A stretch of DNA of 64,000 bases from Paenibacillus paridis (lineage in GTDB: Bacteria; Bacillota; Bacilli; Paenibacillales; Paenibacillaceae). The notes below the pieces were generated by a model, which was given only the letters and a program-made list of their open reading frames with translations, had not been told where the DNA came from and did no database searches. The stretch is from the NCBI RefSeq assembly GCF_006345825.1, contig NZ_VCIX01000092.1:1178001-1242000 (forward strand), given 5' to 3'. Position 1 is the stretch's first letter, and each line of letters opens with the position of its first letter. Shown in pieces: positions 16,785 to 25,799 of this stretch. Both the position numbers and the translations under genes were made by a program.

Positions 16785-17709
16785 CAGCAAGGAAGGTCAT
16801 CTGAAAGGTACCATCGTGAAGGCCTTAAGCGGGTATTACTACGTACGGGCTGAGGATGCGGCATCAGACTCGATAACGGTCCAGTGCCGTGCGCGGGGCG
16901 TGTTTAAGAACAAGGGGCTTACGCCTCTTGTAGGCGATGTGGTGATGTTTAGCTTAACCGAAAATGGGGAGGGGACGGTTGAGGAGCTGCTGCCTCGCTC
17001 CTCAGAGCTTATTAGGCCGCCGGTCGCGAACATCGATCTTGCCATACTTGTATTTTCAGTAACGGAGCCTGCGCTTAATTTGCAGCTGCTGGACAAGTTT
17101 CTCGTCCATATCGAGCATGCGGGCATTCCCGCCGTTCTTTGTTTAAGCAAACAGGATTTGGAGAATGACGGTTTGGAGACGGAGGAAGCGCAAGCTGCGG
17201 CTGCCTCCGTTAATCGTATATACCGCCCTCTCGGCTACGAGGTATATGGGACAAGCTCGCTGCTCGGAGAAGGCATAGCCCCTTTCCAGGAACGGCTGAA
17301 GGGCCATTTGGCTGTTTTCGCTGGACAATCCGGCGTAGGAAAGTCCTCCTTGCTTAATGCGATTGTACCGGGGCTAGAGCTCGAAACCAACCAAATCAGC
17401 AATCGTCTTGGACGCGGCAAGCACACGACCAGGCATGTTGAGCTGATTGAAATTGGCGGTGGCTTAGTGGCGGATACGCCAGGGTTTAGCCAGTTGGATT
17501 TTCAGGAGCTTGGCATAGAGGATTTGGGATATTGCTTTGTCGAGATGAGGGAGCTGTCTCCGGATTGCAAGTTTCGAGGCTGTACCCATGTTCATGAACC
17601 GGGCTGCGCTGTACTGGCAGCAGTAGAAACCGGTAAGATTGAGAAGAGCAGGCACGATCATTATTTGCTCTTTCTAGCTGAGATGAAGGATAAAAAAAGG
17701 AGGTACTAA
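16738..17709 (+). CDS. rsgA: Ribosome small-subunit-dependent GTPase RsgA
   Basis: A circularly permuted GTPase that checks 30S subunit maturation. An OB domain ([11 protein letters not shown]) comes first, then the permuted GTPase with SKQD (G4), GQSGVGKSS (P-loop) and DTPGF (G3), then a C-terminal zinc knuckle (CKFRGCTH ending in GCAV). The start is uncertain. ATG 16738 has GGAGG 12 bases upstream but overlaps the prkC tail by 47 bases and adds a Ser/Asn/Lys-rich extension. The position matching the start of family members is a CTG at 16801 with AAGGAAGG just before it. The 16738 start gives 323 residues. Confidence 0.9.
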   Translation: MSQLKKSSNKNSSSHNSKEGHLKGTIVKALSGYYYVRAEDAASDSITVQCRARGVFKNKGLTPLVGDVVMFSLTENGEGTVEELLPRSSELIRPPVANIDLAILVFSVTEPALNLQLLDKFLVHIEHAGIPAVLCLSKQDLENDGLETEEAQAAAASVNRIYRPLGYEVYGTSSLLGEGIAPFQERLKGHLAVFAGQSGVGKSSLLNAIVPGLELETNQISNRLGRGKHTTRHVELIEIGGGLVADTPGFSQLDFQELGIEDLGYCFVEMRELSPDCKFRGCTHVHEPGCAVLAAVETGKIEKSRHDHYLLFLAEMKDKKRRY

Positions 17710-17714
17710 CAACG

Positions 17715-18359
17715 ATGACGATTATTGCACCATCCATTTTGTCAGCTGATTTCTCGCGACTGGGTGAGGAGATTAAAGCCGTTGAAGCGGCAGGGGCGGA
17801 TTGGATCCACGTTGATGTGATGGACGGGCATTTTGTCCCGAATCTAACCTTTGGCCCGCCGGTCATCTCGGCGGTACGGGAGGCGACCAAGCTGCCTTTC
17901 GACGTTCATTTGATGATTGAACGGCCCGAGCTGTCCATTGCCGATTATATTGCGGCTGGGGCAGACCGAATCACCATCCATGCCGAGGCCTGCGTGCATT
18001 TGCACAGAACCGTGCATTACATAAAGGAAAAAGGGCTTCCGGTAGGCGTAGCGATTAATCCGGCTACACCGGTCGCGACATTGGAGCCGATCCTGCATGA
18101 TCTTGATCTAGTTCTCATCATGACGGTGAATCCTGGCTACGGAGGGCAAAAATTCATTCCTTATTCGCTCGTCAAGCTGCGCCAGCTTCGGGCGATGCTG
18201 GAGGAGCAAGGCCTTGATGAAGTGTTTGTCCAAGTAGATGGAGGCGTTAATGCGACTACAGCGGGTGTCATTCGCGAAGCGGGGGCAAACGTGCTGGTTG
18301 CTGGGAATGCCGTATTTGCAGAGAAAGATCGTGCCGCAGCCATAGCGGTATTGCGTTAG
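17715..18359 (+). CDS. rpe: Ribulose-phosphate 3-epimerase
   Basis: A 214-residue TIM-barrel epimerase that interconverts ribulose 5-phosphate and xylulose 5-phosphate in the pentose phosphate pathway. Family motifs include APSILSADF at the start, [12 protein letters not shown] (metal His and Asp), the HLM region, [10 protein letters not shown] and VDGGVN. The ribosome site AAAGGAGG precedes ATG 17715. It is 5 bases after rsgA, continuing the conserved prkC-rsgA-rpe order of Bacilli. Confidence 0.96.
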   Translation: MTIIAPSILSADFSRLGEEIKAVEAAGADWIHVDVMDGHFVPNLTFGPPVISAVREATKLPFDVHLMIERPELSIADYIAAGADRITIHAEACVHLHRTVHYIKEKGLPVGVAINPATPVATLEPILHDLDLVLIMTVNPGYGGQKFIPYSLVKLRQLRAMLEEQGLDEVFVQVDGGVNATTAGVIREAGANVLVAGNAVFAEKDRAAAIAVLR

Positions 18360-18367
18360 GTGCTCCG

Positions 18368-18646
18368 GTGATAAATGAACGGTTGAAAACGACATTATGG
18401 CTGCTGGGTTACAGCTTCGTTACAGGCGGGCTGCTAACAGCGTTCTCGTTGATTGAGGGATTTTATCGTTATCTCTTCTCGTTGCTGGCTTTATACATAG
18501 GCATACGTTTTTTTCGCAGATTTGAAACGCTTGGGATGCGCATTACTTTTTTTGTCGTGTCGATCGTATTTTATTTGCTGATTGCCGTTATCGTATCCGC
18601 TGTTATCTATATACGAGATAATCCGGACGCCATATCAGGCGTGTAA
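18368..18646 (+). CDS. Small membrane protein, three predicted membrane segments
   Basis: A 92-residue hydrophobic protein of unknown function with about three membrane segments (roughly 8-28, 31-50 and 57-82) separated by short basic loops (FFRRFETLGMR). It starts at GTG 18368, 8 bases after rpe, with the weak site TAGGTG at the end of rpe. The position is where thiN stands in B. subtilis, but no thiamine pyrophosphokinase features are present. Likely translationally linked to rpe. No family recognised. Confidence 0.7.
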   Translation: MINERLKTTLWLLGYSFVTGGLLTAFSLIEGFYRYLFSLLALYIGIRFFRRFETLGMRITFFVVSIVFYLLIAVIVSAVIYIRDNPDAISGV

Positions 18647-18767
18647 TGCGCTTTCCTCTGCCGCTTGCGAAGGAATAGGACGAACTGAAGACGCATAGGA
18701 TGGTTACATGAGCGTAGGATGTTTGTCACGGATTAATTCGATGAGCGTGTCTGAGGAGGGATGAGGC

Positions 18768-18848
18768 ATGAAATTTTATACAATCAAACTGCCTAAATTT
18801 TTGGGCGGATTCGTAAAGGCGATTTTGAATACCTTCCAAAAAAATTAG
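18768..18848 (+). CDS. spoVM: Stage V sporulation protein M (26 residues)
   Basis: A 26-codon gene encoding an amphipathic helical peptide that starts KFYTIKLPKFLGGFV and ends NTFQKN, a close match to SpoVM of Bacilli. SpoVM recognises the positively curved outer forespore membrane and anchors SpoIVA to begin coat assembly. The ribosome site GAGGAGGGA at 18752-18760 is strong. The location between rpe and rpmB is the conserved one. A 3' hairpin at 18899 follows. Confidence 0.93.
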   Translation: MKFYTIKLPKFLGGFVKAILNTFQKN

Positions 18849-18898
18849 ATCGGATGCTGCAGGACACCCTTCGGCCGTGATCGTGGAAAACGTAAAAG

Positions 18899-18930
18899 AA
18901 AAGCACCTGAGCTCTCAGGTGCTTTTGTCT
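18899..18930. terminator. Bidirectional terminator between spoVM and rpmB
   Basis: AAAAGCACCTGAG and CTCAGGTGCTTTT form a stem with A-rich and T-rich flanks on both sides, so it can end transcription of spoVM (plus) and rpmB (minus). Confidence 0.85.
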
Positions 18931-18946
18931 ATGGCCAAAGCCATCA

Positions 18947-19135
18947 TTATACGCGGGTAACTTTACCGGATTTCAGTGCGCGAGTGCTGACATAAACACG
19001 TTTCGGTTTACCGTCAACCAAGATGCGAACTTTTTGCACGTTTACGCCCCAAGAACGACGTGTTTTGTTGTTTGCGTGGGAAACGTTGTTACCTTTACCA
19101 GGTGCTTTACCTGTAAGAAAACATTTGCGGGACAT
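18947..19135 (-). CDS. rpmB: 50S ribosomal protein L28
   Basis: A 62-residue bL28, a large-subunit ribosomal protein. It starts SRKCFLTGK, continues with [11 protein letters not shown] and ends in a basic tail. The start at 19135 is set by AAAGGAGGTG just upstream; the longer open frame to 19231 only adds leader sequence. It is transcribed against its neighbours, as in other Bacilli, from a clear sigma-A promoter at 19248-19276. Confidence 0.97.
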   Translation of the reverse strand: MSRKCFLTGKAPGKGNNVSHANNKTRRSWGVNVQKVRILVDGKPKRVYVSTRALKSGKVTRV

Positions 19136-19247
19136 GACTACACCTCCTTTAAATCTTGCGTGAGCAAAAGTGATTCCATAAGTATGGCTCGTTATGCGTG
19201 AGGAAAATTTCATTCGTAAGACAAATAACATTTAAACACACTTGAAT

Positions 19248-19276
19248 ATCGTATCATAAACATCTATTCTATTCAA
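19248..19276 (-). promoter_or_regulatory. Sigma-A promoter of rpmB
   Basis: Read on the minus strand: TTGAAT (-35, complement of 19271-19276), a 17-base spacer and TACGAT (-10, complement of 19248-19253). It gives a leader of about 105 bases before rpmB. Confidence 0.75.
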
Positions 19277-19426
19277 CCTAAATATACGGACAACCAAGTC
19301 GATTATCGCAAGGAAAGCTCGAAGGAACGCAGAAATGCTTGATTTATCGAACAGACTTCTATAACGGGGCTGTTTATAGTACAATAATACTTAGTCCATA
19401 ATATATACAGTAAGGGAGTGTTTTCC

Positions 19427-19786
19427 ATGCCTCTGCAGCTAAGCACCGAATTCGGTTCCATACATGTCTCTGATCATTGCATAGCCATTATAGCAGGCTC
19501 TGCGGCCATGGATTGTTATGGACTGGTCGGAATGGCTTCTCGCAAACAGTTGAAGGACGGGATTGCCGAGTTGCTCGGACGAGACAATTTGACTCGTGGC
19601 GTTGAAATTAGAAGAGAAAATGAGAAGCTGCACATCGACCTTTACATCATCGTGAGCTATGGTACGAAAATATCGGAAGTTGCTCATAACATTCAATCCA
19701 AGGTAAAATATGTGCTGAATGACGTAATCGGTCTACAAGTGGAAGAAGTCCATATAATTGTGCAAGATGTTAGGGTACTTAAGTAA
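19427..19786 (+). CDS. Asp23/YloU family envelope-stress protein
   Basis: A 119-residue Asp23/Gls24 family protein (YloU type). It has the mixed fold of the family with ISVHVSDH-like early strand, DCYGLVGMAS and the closing VEEVHIIVQDVRV segment. The role is poorly defined; homologues sit at the membrane or are tied to cell-envelope stress. The start ATG 19427 was chosen because AAGGGAG is 8 bases upstream, whereas the GTG at 19418 overlaps that site. It lies 17 bases before fakA, the conserved partner order. Confidence 0.9.
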   Translation: MPLQLSTEFGSIHVSDHCIAIIAGSAAMDCYGLVGMASRKQLKDGIAELLGRDNLTRGVEIRRENEKLHIDLYIIVSYGTKISEVAHNIQSKVKYVLNDVIGLQVEEVHIIVQDVRVLK

Positions 19787-19803
19787 CAGGGAGGGAAATT
19801 TCG

Positions 19804-21570
19804 TTGAGTAAGCGCTTTATAAACGGATCTGATTTTACCGCAATGGCACTGCTCGGCGCGGATTACTTGCAGCGCAACGCAGAGCACGTTAATGCATTAA
19901 ATGTGTTTCCTGTGCCGGATGGCGATACGGGAACAAACATGAATTTAACGATGTCCTCAGGTGTACGCGAGCTCCGCAGCAAGCCGTCAGCGAGCGTTGG
20001 GAAAGCGACGGAAGCCTTGTCGAAGGGACTGCTGATGGGCGCACGGGGCAACTCTGGCGTTATTTTGTCACAGCTGTTCCGAGGGTTTTCCAGATCGTTA
20101 GCCAATCTCGAAGAGGCAGGTACGGTGCAGCTGGCAGCTGCTTTGCAATACGGTGTCGACCTCGCTTATAAAGCTGTCGTGAAGCCAGTTGAAGGAACCA
20201 TTCTTACGGTAGCCAAAGAAGCTGCGAAGCATGCCGTTCAATATGCGCGCAGAACGAATGATGTAATTGAGCTGATGCAAGAGGTGCATACGAAGGCAAA
20301 TGAGGCATTGCAGCGCACGCCTGACCTGCTACCTGTTTTGAAGCAGGTAGGCGTAGTAGATTCCGGCGGACAAGGCCTCGTATTTATTTACGAAGGTTTC
20401 TTGCGCAGCCTGTTGGAGCTCGACGGACAGTTGGAGCCCGATGACATGCAATCTGAAGCCGCTCCACCGGAAGAGGTCGCGGTTCCAGTAAAGGCAACTC
20501 CGCTCAGGAAGCAGGAGCCGGCTTCGGCTCAAGCGCGCTTGGCGACCGATACGATTGAGTTCTTATACGATATGGAATTTTTTATCAATCGCAAGCTGAA
20601 AGGGAACGCGGCGGTGTTCTTTGATGAATCCGCTTACAAGCGTGCGCTCGGCAAAGATGGCGATTCCATTCTGGTTATTACAGAAGATGATATTATTAAG
20701 GTACACGTACACTCGAGAAAGCCCGGCGATGTACTGAATTTGTCACTCCCTTACGGCGAACTGACGGATATTCATATTCTTAACATGCGGGAGCAGCACC
20801 GCGAGATCTTGGAGCATGAGCAGGAGGATTCCGGCATTGCTGACTATTCTGCAGCAGAGCTGCTCGCTGGCGAAGGTCTGCAGGGCGTCCCGCCAGGCCA
20901 AGTATTCGAATGGGCGCCATTTGGCATCATAGCGGTTGCGTTGGGTGAAGGAATCACCGATATTTTCTTGGAAAACGAAGTGGATACCGTGTTGTCCGGC
21001 GGCCAGACGATGAATCCGAGCACGGAGGATTTCGTGAAGGCTATAGAGGCGCTATCGGCAGAACATATTTATATTTTACCGAATAACGGAAATATTATTT
21101 TGGCGGCTGAGCAGGCGGCAGAGCTTAGCGAGCGAAAGGTCACGATCATTCCAACGAAAACAATTCCGCAGGGCTTAGCGGCTGTTCTTGCCTTCAAAGA
21201 GGATGAAACAGCGGAACGAAACAGCGAATGGATGAAAAATGCGGCCGAACAGGTTGTTTCTGGGCAGGTAACCAAAGCCGTTCGGGATACGACCATTGAA
21301 GGCGTTGCTATTCGTGAGGGCGATTTCATCGGCATTAAGGAGAAACAGATCGTCGTGTCGAATGCTGATTTGCCAGGTGCATGTCAATCGCTTATTGCCA
21401 GCATGATGGAAACCGGAGGGGATTTGCTGACCATTCTTACAGGCGAGGAAGCAGATACCGGGGAAACGGCATCGCTTTGCGAATGGATTGGGGAGCAGTA
21501 TCCAGAGCTCGAACTGGAAGTGCAAAAAGGCGGACAACCGCTGTATCCTTATGTTTTTGCATTGGAGTAG
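19804..21570 (+). CDS. fakA: Fatty acid kinase catalytic subunit FakA (DAK/YloV)
   Basis: A 588-residue kinase that phosphorylates fatty acids bound to a FakB (DegV) protein so they can enter phospholipids. The N-terminal DhaL-like nucleotide domain (about 10-200) shows FPVPDGDTGTNM (Mg-binding aspartates) and GARGNSGVILSQ. A middle DAK1-related domain and a C-terminal domain with SGGQTMNPST and LPNNGN follow. The start is TTG 19804 behind GGGAGGGA. A DegV family protein, the expected partner, is encoded next. Confidence 0.92.
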   Translation: MSKRFINGSDFTAMALLGADYLQRNAEHVNALNVFPVPDGDTGTNMNLTMSSGVRELRSKPSASVGKATEALSKGLLMGARGNSGVILSQLFRGFSRSLANLEEAGTVQLAAALQYGVDLAYKAVVKPVEGTILTVAKEAAKHAVQYARRTNDVIELMQEVHTKANEALQRTPDLLPVLKQVGVVDSGGQGLVFIYEGFLRSLLELDGQLEPDDMQSEAAPPEEVAVPVKATPLRKQEPASAQARLATDTIEFLYDMEFFINRKLKGNAAVFFDESAYKRALGKDGDSILVITEDDIIKVHVHSRKPGDVLNLSLPYGELTDIHILNMREQHREILEHEQEDSGIADYSAAELLAGEGLQGVPPGQVFEWAPFGIIAVALGEGITDIFLENEVDTVLSGGQTMNPSTEDFVKAIEALSAEHIYILPNNGNIILAAEQAAELSERKVTIIPTKTIPQGLAAVLAFKEDETAERNSEWMKNAAEQVVSGQVTKAVRDTTIEGVAIREGDFIGIKEKQIVVSNADLPGACQSLIASMMETGGDLLTILTGEEADTGETASLCEWIGEQYPELELEVQKGGQPLYPYVFALE

Positions 21571-21605
21571 GCTCTAATCGTTTGATAGCTGGGAGGGATC
21601 TGCCT

Positions 21606-22460
21606 TTGGGAAAGGTAAGAATTGTAACAGATAGTACAGCGGATATACCGGAAGAGATCCGCCAGCGGCTGGGCATTTCCATGGTGCCCTTAAAGGTGCT
21701 GTTTGGGGAAGAGACGTTTCTCGATGCGGTGACGATTAAATCAGAGGGGTTCTACGAGAAGCTTGCGCAAGCTTCTGCCCTTCCCACAACGTCGCAGCCG
21801 TCCCCAGTGGAATTTTCTGATGTGTATCAGCGTTTACTTGAAGAGGACGCGGAGGCGCCGATTATTTCGCTTCACTTATCGGCAGCGCTTAGCGGCACAT
21901 ATCAGTCTGCGTTTATCGCTCAGTCCATGCTGGAAGAAGAAGCGGATCTTACGATCCTCGATTCGAAATCGGCTTCCTACGGCTTCGGCATGCGAGTGGT
22001 GAAGGCGGCCGAAATGGCGCAGGCAGGCGAATCGAAGGAACGCATTATCGAGGAGATTGAACGCCTCGCAAACGGTACGGAATTATATTTTCTCGTGGAT
22101 ACGCTGGAGTACTTGCAGAAGGGCGGCCGCATCGGAAAAGCATCAGCGCTAATCGGTTCCATTCTTAATATTAAGCCGATTCTCTCGCTTGATCCTGATG
22201 GCGTCGTGCTTGCTGTAGATAAGGTTCGAGGCACGAAGAAGGCAATGGCGCGCATTGTCGAGCTTCTCAAAAAAACGTATGGCGATGAGCCGGTCGGTAT
22301 GACGATGGCCTATTCGCTGCACAAGGAAACGGCGGGGGAGCTTTACGAGCTACTTAAGAGCCAATTCAATGTTCAGGCGGTGAGCTGGACGACCATTGGA
22401 GCTGTTATTGGCACGCATACCGGTCCGGGCACTTCTGCCGTGTTTATGTACAGGATGTGA
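21606..22460 (+). CDS. DegV family fatty-acid-binding protein (FakB-like)
   Basis: A 284-residue DegV protein. Members bind one fatty acid and present it to FakA. The family N-terminus VRIVTDSTADIP is clear, with LHLSAALSGTYQSA and the C-terminal IGTHTGPGTSAV fatty-acid pocket motif. The start is TTG 21606 behind GGGAGGGA; an in-frame ATG at 21381 lies inside fakA and is not used. The immediate fakA-degV order supports a FakA-FakB pair. Confidence 0.92.
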   Translation: MGKVRIVTDSTADIPEEIRQRLGISMVPLKVLFGEETFLDAVTIKSEGFYEKLAQASALPTTSQPSPVEFSDVYQRLLEEDAEAPIISLHLSAALSGTYQSAFIAQSMLEEEADLTILDSKSASYGFGMRVVKAAEMAQAGESKERIIEEIERLANGTELYFLVDTLEYLQKGGRIGKASALIGSILNIKPILSLDPDGVVLAVDKVRGTKKAMARIVELLKKTYGDEPVGMTMAYSLHKETAGELYELLKSQFNVQAVSWTTIGAVIGTHTGPGTSAVFMYRM

Positions 22461-22464
22461 TTGG

Positions 22465-24519
22465 ATGATGACGCTGGACCAAATTTCCGTTCGGCAAATC
22501 AAAGGCGTGAGTGCTCCTAAGGAAGAGGAGCTTCACGCCTTTGGCGTGAGAACGATTGCAGACTTATTGGATTATTTTCCGTATCGATATGAGGATTATC
22601 GTATTCGGGAGCTTACAGATGTCAAAGAAGGCGAAAAGGTCACCGTGCTTGGTCATGTCCGGGGAATCCCAGTCTTGCAGCGCTACGGCAAAAGCAAGTC
22701 CAGACTAACCTGCAAGGTGGAGGTTGGCCAGTGGCTGGTGACGGCCGTATGGTTCAACCGACACTTTCTGCAAGACCAGCTTGTGATTGGCCGCGAGATT
22801 ATGCTGACAGGCAAATGGGAGCAGCAGCGCCTGCAAATGACGATATCCGACTCGGAGTTCCCAGGCAGCGGTGGAGCTGCCAAATCAGGAACGCTTCAGC
22901 CGGTCTACTCTGTGGGTGGCAGTATTACGCAGACGTGGATGCGGAAGACGATACGTCAAGCTTTGACGCAGTACGGAACGATGATTGAGGAATTGCTGCC
23001 GCAGGAGCTTGTTCAAGGACATGACCTGATGCCAAGACGCGATGCGGTGCAGCGTATCCATTTGCCGGATGATACGAAAGAAGGACAAGAAGCTCGCAGA
23101 AGGCTGGTCTACGAGGAGTTATTTCTGTTTCAGTTAAAGCTGCAAGCCTATCGCGCGCTTAACAGGAAGCGTAACGATGGCATTGCCCATCGTATTGAAA
23201 GTGAGACGATACGCCAATTCGCTGCTACGCTGCCATTTGAGCTGACGGATGCGCAGAAGAAGGTCGTCAATGAAATTTGCGTTGATATGCGAAGGCCTTC
23301 CTGTATGAATCGTCTGCTGCAGGGGGATGTCGGCTCCGGCAAAACGGTCGTATCGGCGATTGCGCTCTATGTTGCCGTGAAGTCGGGGCATCAAGGCGCA
23401 ATTATGGTACCGACCGAAATATTGGCTGATCAGCATATGCGCTCGTTGACTAAAATGTTTGCGGATTTGGGCATTCAGGTAGCCTTGCTTACCGGAAGCT
23501 TGACCGAACGCAAGCGGAGAGACGTGCTGGCGGGACTTCAAATGGGTGTTATTGATATCGTTGTCGGCACGCATGCGCTGATTCAGGAAGACGTCTTTTT
23601 TCGAAGCTTGGGCCTAGTCGTTGTGGACGAGCAGCACCGGTTCGGCGTCAATCAGCGAAGTGTGCTGCGGCGCAAAGGGATGAACCCCGATGTTCTTACG
23701 ATGACAGCAACGCCGATTCCACGGACGATGGCGATTACCGCGTTCGGAGATATGGACGTTTCCACAATACGCGAGCGACCGCATGGCCGGAAGCCCATTA
23801 AGACGTATTGGGTCAAGCATAGCATGATGGAACGGGTACTTGGCTTTATCCGCAAAGAAGTGAGCAAAGGACGGCAGGCTTACATTATTTGCCCTTTAAT
23901 CGAGGAGTCCGAGAAGATTGATGTTCAAAACGCGATAGATCTCTACGTACAGACGCAGCAAACCTTTCCTGATTTACGTGTTGGCCTGCTGCATGGGCGG
24001 CTCTCCGCAGCAGAAAAAGAAGGCGTTATGGGGGCTTTCGGTGCGAATGAAACGCATGTGCTCGTCGCGACGACGGTCGTTGAGGTAGGCGTCGATGTTC
24101 CGAATGCGACGCTTATGATCATTATGGATGCGGAACGCTTTGGCTTGTCGCAGCTGCATCAGCTGCGCGGTCGTGTCGGGCGGGGAGAGCATCAATCGCA
24201 TTGTATTTTGGTGGCCGATCCGAAATCCGAAACCGGGCGCGAACGGATGAAGGTGATGACGGATACGGACGATGGCTTTGAGGTATCGCGCCGCGATCTT
24301 GAAATTCGTGGCCCGGGCGATTTTTTTGGCACAAAGCAAAGCGGCCTGCCCGAGTTTCGTCTAGCGGACATGGTGGCGGATTATGAGGTATTGGAAATCG
24401 CCCGCGAAGACGCAGCAGAGCTCACGGAGCGTGAAGATTTCTGGTCCAATGATTCGTATGTCAGAGTGCGCTCTGTACTGCAAAAGGATCAATTTTTTCA
24501 AGGGGAACAGCTGGACTAG
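22465..24519 (+). CDS. recG: ATP-dependent DNA helicase RecG
   Basis: A 684-residue branch-migrating helicase that reverses stalled replication forks and processes Holliday junctions. The N-terminal wedge/OB domain (about 60-165) binds the fork, the motor has Walker A GDVGSGKT near 287 and the DEQHRFG box, and the C-terminal lobe has RGRVGRGEHQS and the TRG-like end. The start ATG 22465 lies 4 bases after degV; ATG 22468 is an equal choice. An open frame reaching back to 22396 is inside degV. Confidence 0.96.
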   Translation: MMTLDQISVRQIKGVSAPKEEELHAFGVRTIADLLDYFPYRYEDYRIRELTDVKEGEKVTVLGHVRGIPVLQRYGKSKSRLTCKVEVGQWLVTAVWFNRHFLQDQLVIGREIMLTGKWEQQRLQMTISDSEFPGSGGAAKSGTLQPVYSVGGSITQTWMRKTIRQALTQYGTMIEELLPQELVQGHDLMPRRDAVQRIHLPDDTKEGQEARRRLVYEELFLFQLKLQAYRALNRKRNDGIAHRIESETIRQFAATLPFELTDAQKKVVNEICVDMRRPSCMNRLLQGDVGSGKTVVSAIALYVAVKSGHQGAIMVPTEILADQHMRSLTKMFADLGIQVALLTGSLTERKRRDVLAGLQMGVIDIVVGTHALIQEDVFFRSLGLVVVDEQHRFGVNQRSVLRRKGMNPDVLTMTATPIPRTMAITAFGDMDVSTIRERPHGRKPIKTYWVKHSMMERVLGFIRKEVSKGRQAYIICPLIEESEKIDVQNAIDLYVQTQQTFPDLRVGLLHGRLSAAEKEGVMGAFGANETHVLVATTVVEVGVDVPNATLMIIMDAERFGLSQLHQLRGRVGRGEHQSHCILVADPKSETGRERMKVMTDTDDGFEVSRRDLEIRGPGDFFGTKQSGLPEFRLADMVADYEVLEIAREDAAELTEREDFWSNDSYVRVRSVLQKDQFFQGEQLD

Positions 24520-24589
24520 GCAATAATTACCTCCTTGCGGCATATAGTTTAACGATGTGATCGGATTGCCGGATGGAGGTGTCGAGGCA

Positions 24590-24877
24590 GTGAGTTACCA
24601 AAATTATGGAATTAAGCCGCAGTTTGTCGAGCGTGTGAAATACAAATTAAAAAATCCTGTCATGAAGGACCGAATCAGGCAGCTTCTCGGTAATGTGACG
24701 AAGTATGATTTGCAGGACCGGCCAAAGGTAAGAAAATTAGTGAAGGCAGCCGCCGTTATTTTGCAGGAGCAGCTGACGGACACGCAGGAAGATCAGATTG
24801 TTGCCTTTGTGATGGGGCAAAAAATTGATCCCAACAACACGTTTCATTTGCTGAAGCTGTGGGGGATGTTTCGCTGA
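24590..24877 (+). CDS. spoVIF: Stage VI sporulation protein F-like
   Basis: A 95-residue protein of the SpoVIF (YjcC) family. In Bacillus it is made in the mother cell late in sporulation and is needed for spore coat assembly and resistance. The start is GTG 24590, set by GGAGGTG about 10 bases upstream; the longer frame from 24557 has no such support. The C-terminal TQEDQIVAFVMGQKIDPNN matches the family ending with its Q/KEDQIV segment. Its stop codon is buried in the terminator stem that follows. Confidence 0.8.
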   Translation: MSYQNYGIKPQFVERVKYKLKNPVMKDRIRQLLGNVTKYDLQDRPKVRKLVKAAAVILQEQLTDTQEDQIVAFVMGQKIDPNNTFHLLKLWGMFR

Positions 24878-24903
24878 CCGCTTTTGGTCAGCGATTTTTT
24901 TTT
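24872..24903 (+). terminator. Intrinsic terminator at the spoVIF stop
   Basis: CGCTGACC (24872-24879) pairs with GGTCAGCG (24886-24893), followed by nine T. It overlaps the TGA of spoVIF and ends the long housekeeping block. Confidence 0.9.
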
Positions 24904-24926
24904 GGACGCAATCGCGGCGGCTGCAC

Positions 24927-25622
24927 CTACCAGAGCTCGAGCTGCTCACCCGCATCAAAAGGCTCGATCAGGGCTGGCTCGTCGTTGCGTACACTGCCCA
25001 CCGCTGCGGAAACGGGATAGGCATCGAGCTCACTCGCTTGGTAAGGCACGAGCAATGGCATTAGCATAGCCGTATCGGTTACTGTGCGATCGAGCCAAAG
25101 CTGCTCATCCTCGGGGCGCAGAATGACGGGCATTCGGTCATGGATGGGGGCAATAAGCTCGTTAGGGGCAGTGGTCAGGATCGTACAGCTATTAATTTTG
25201 GTTCCGTCAGGAGAGAGCCATGTTTCATACAGTCCAGCCATGCTGAATAAAGCGCGGCTTTTGAGCGTGATGCGCATAGGCTGCTTGCCGGTTGCCGTTG
25301 TCTTCCACTCATAGAAGCCATCGGCCGGGATAAGGCAGCGTTTGCGCCGCAGCGGCGTCTGGAAGGCAGGCTTGCTCGCTGCCGTCTCGGAGCGCGCGTT
25401 CAGCATTTGAAAGCCGACCTTCGGATCATCTGCCCAAGGCGGCACAAGTCCCCACTTCAGCTCACCCAATCGGTTGGCTTGTCCATCATGAATGATCGAT
25501 AAGACCTGCTGGCTGGGCGCAACGTTGTATTTCGGACGGTGAAATGGCACCATAGTCTCTCCAATCATATATCTGACCAACAGCTCCTCCAACGTTACCG
25601 TTAACGTATATCTTCCGCACAT
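24927..25622 (-). CDS. SRAP-domain protein (YedK/HMCES family)
   Basis: A 231-residue SOS-response-associated peptidase family protein. Family members form a covalent thiazolidine crosslink to abasic sites in single-stranded DNA through cysteine 2 and so protect them. Visible features are the mature N-terminus MCGRYT with Cys2, the NVAP segment, ARSET, DGFYEWK and the active-site histidine in HDRMPVI. The start at 25622 is fixed by Cys2 and by AGGAGAGGAG upstream; the longer frame is discarded. It is transcribed convergently with recG-spoVIF. No LexA box is seen in front. Confidence 0.93.
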   Translation of the reverse strand: MCGRYTLTVTLEELLVRYMIGETMVPFHRPKYNVAPSQQVLSIIHDGQANRLGELKWGLVPPWADDPKVGFQMLNARSETAASKPAFQTPLRRKRCLIPADGFYEWKTTATGKQPMRITLKSRALFSMAGLYETWLSPDGTKINSCTILTTAPNELIAPIHDRMPVILRPEDEQLWLDRTVTDTAMLMPLLVPYQASELDAYPVSAAVGSVRNDEPALIEPFDAGEQLELW

Positions 25623-25799
25623 GACTTTTTCTCTCCTCTCCTTGCGTTTGTTCTTAGTATAACATCGCGGCCAGCTGCAGCGCATATGTTGCAAACAAAG
25701 TATGACGGACCGCTGTGTGGCGGATACTGGTTATTATGGGCTTGTTAGCTGTGCTTCATTTCCTAAACAGGCAATGACGTTGAATGGGGAGCGCTTACG

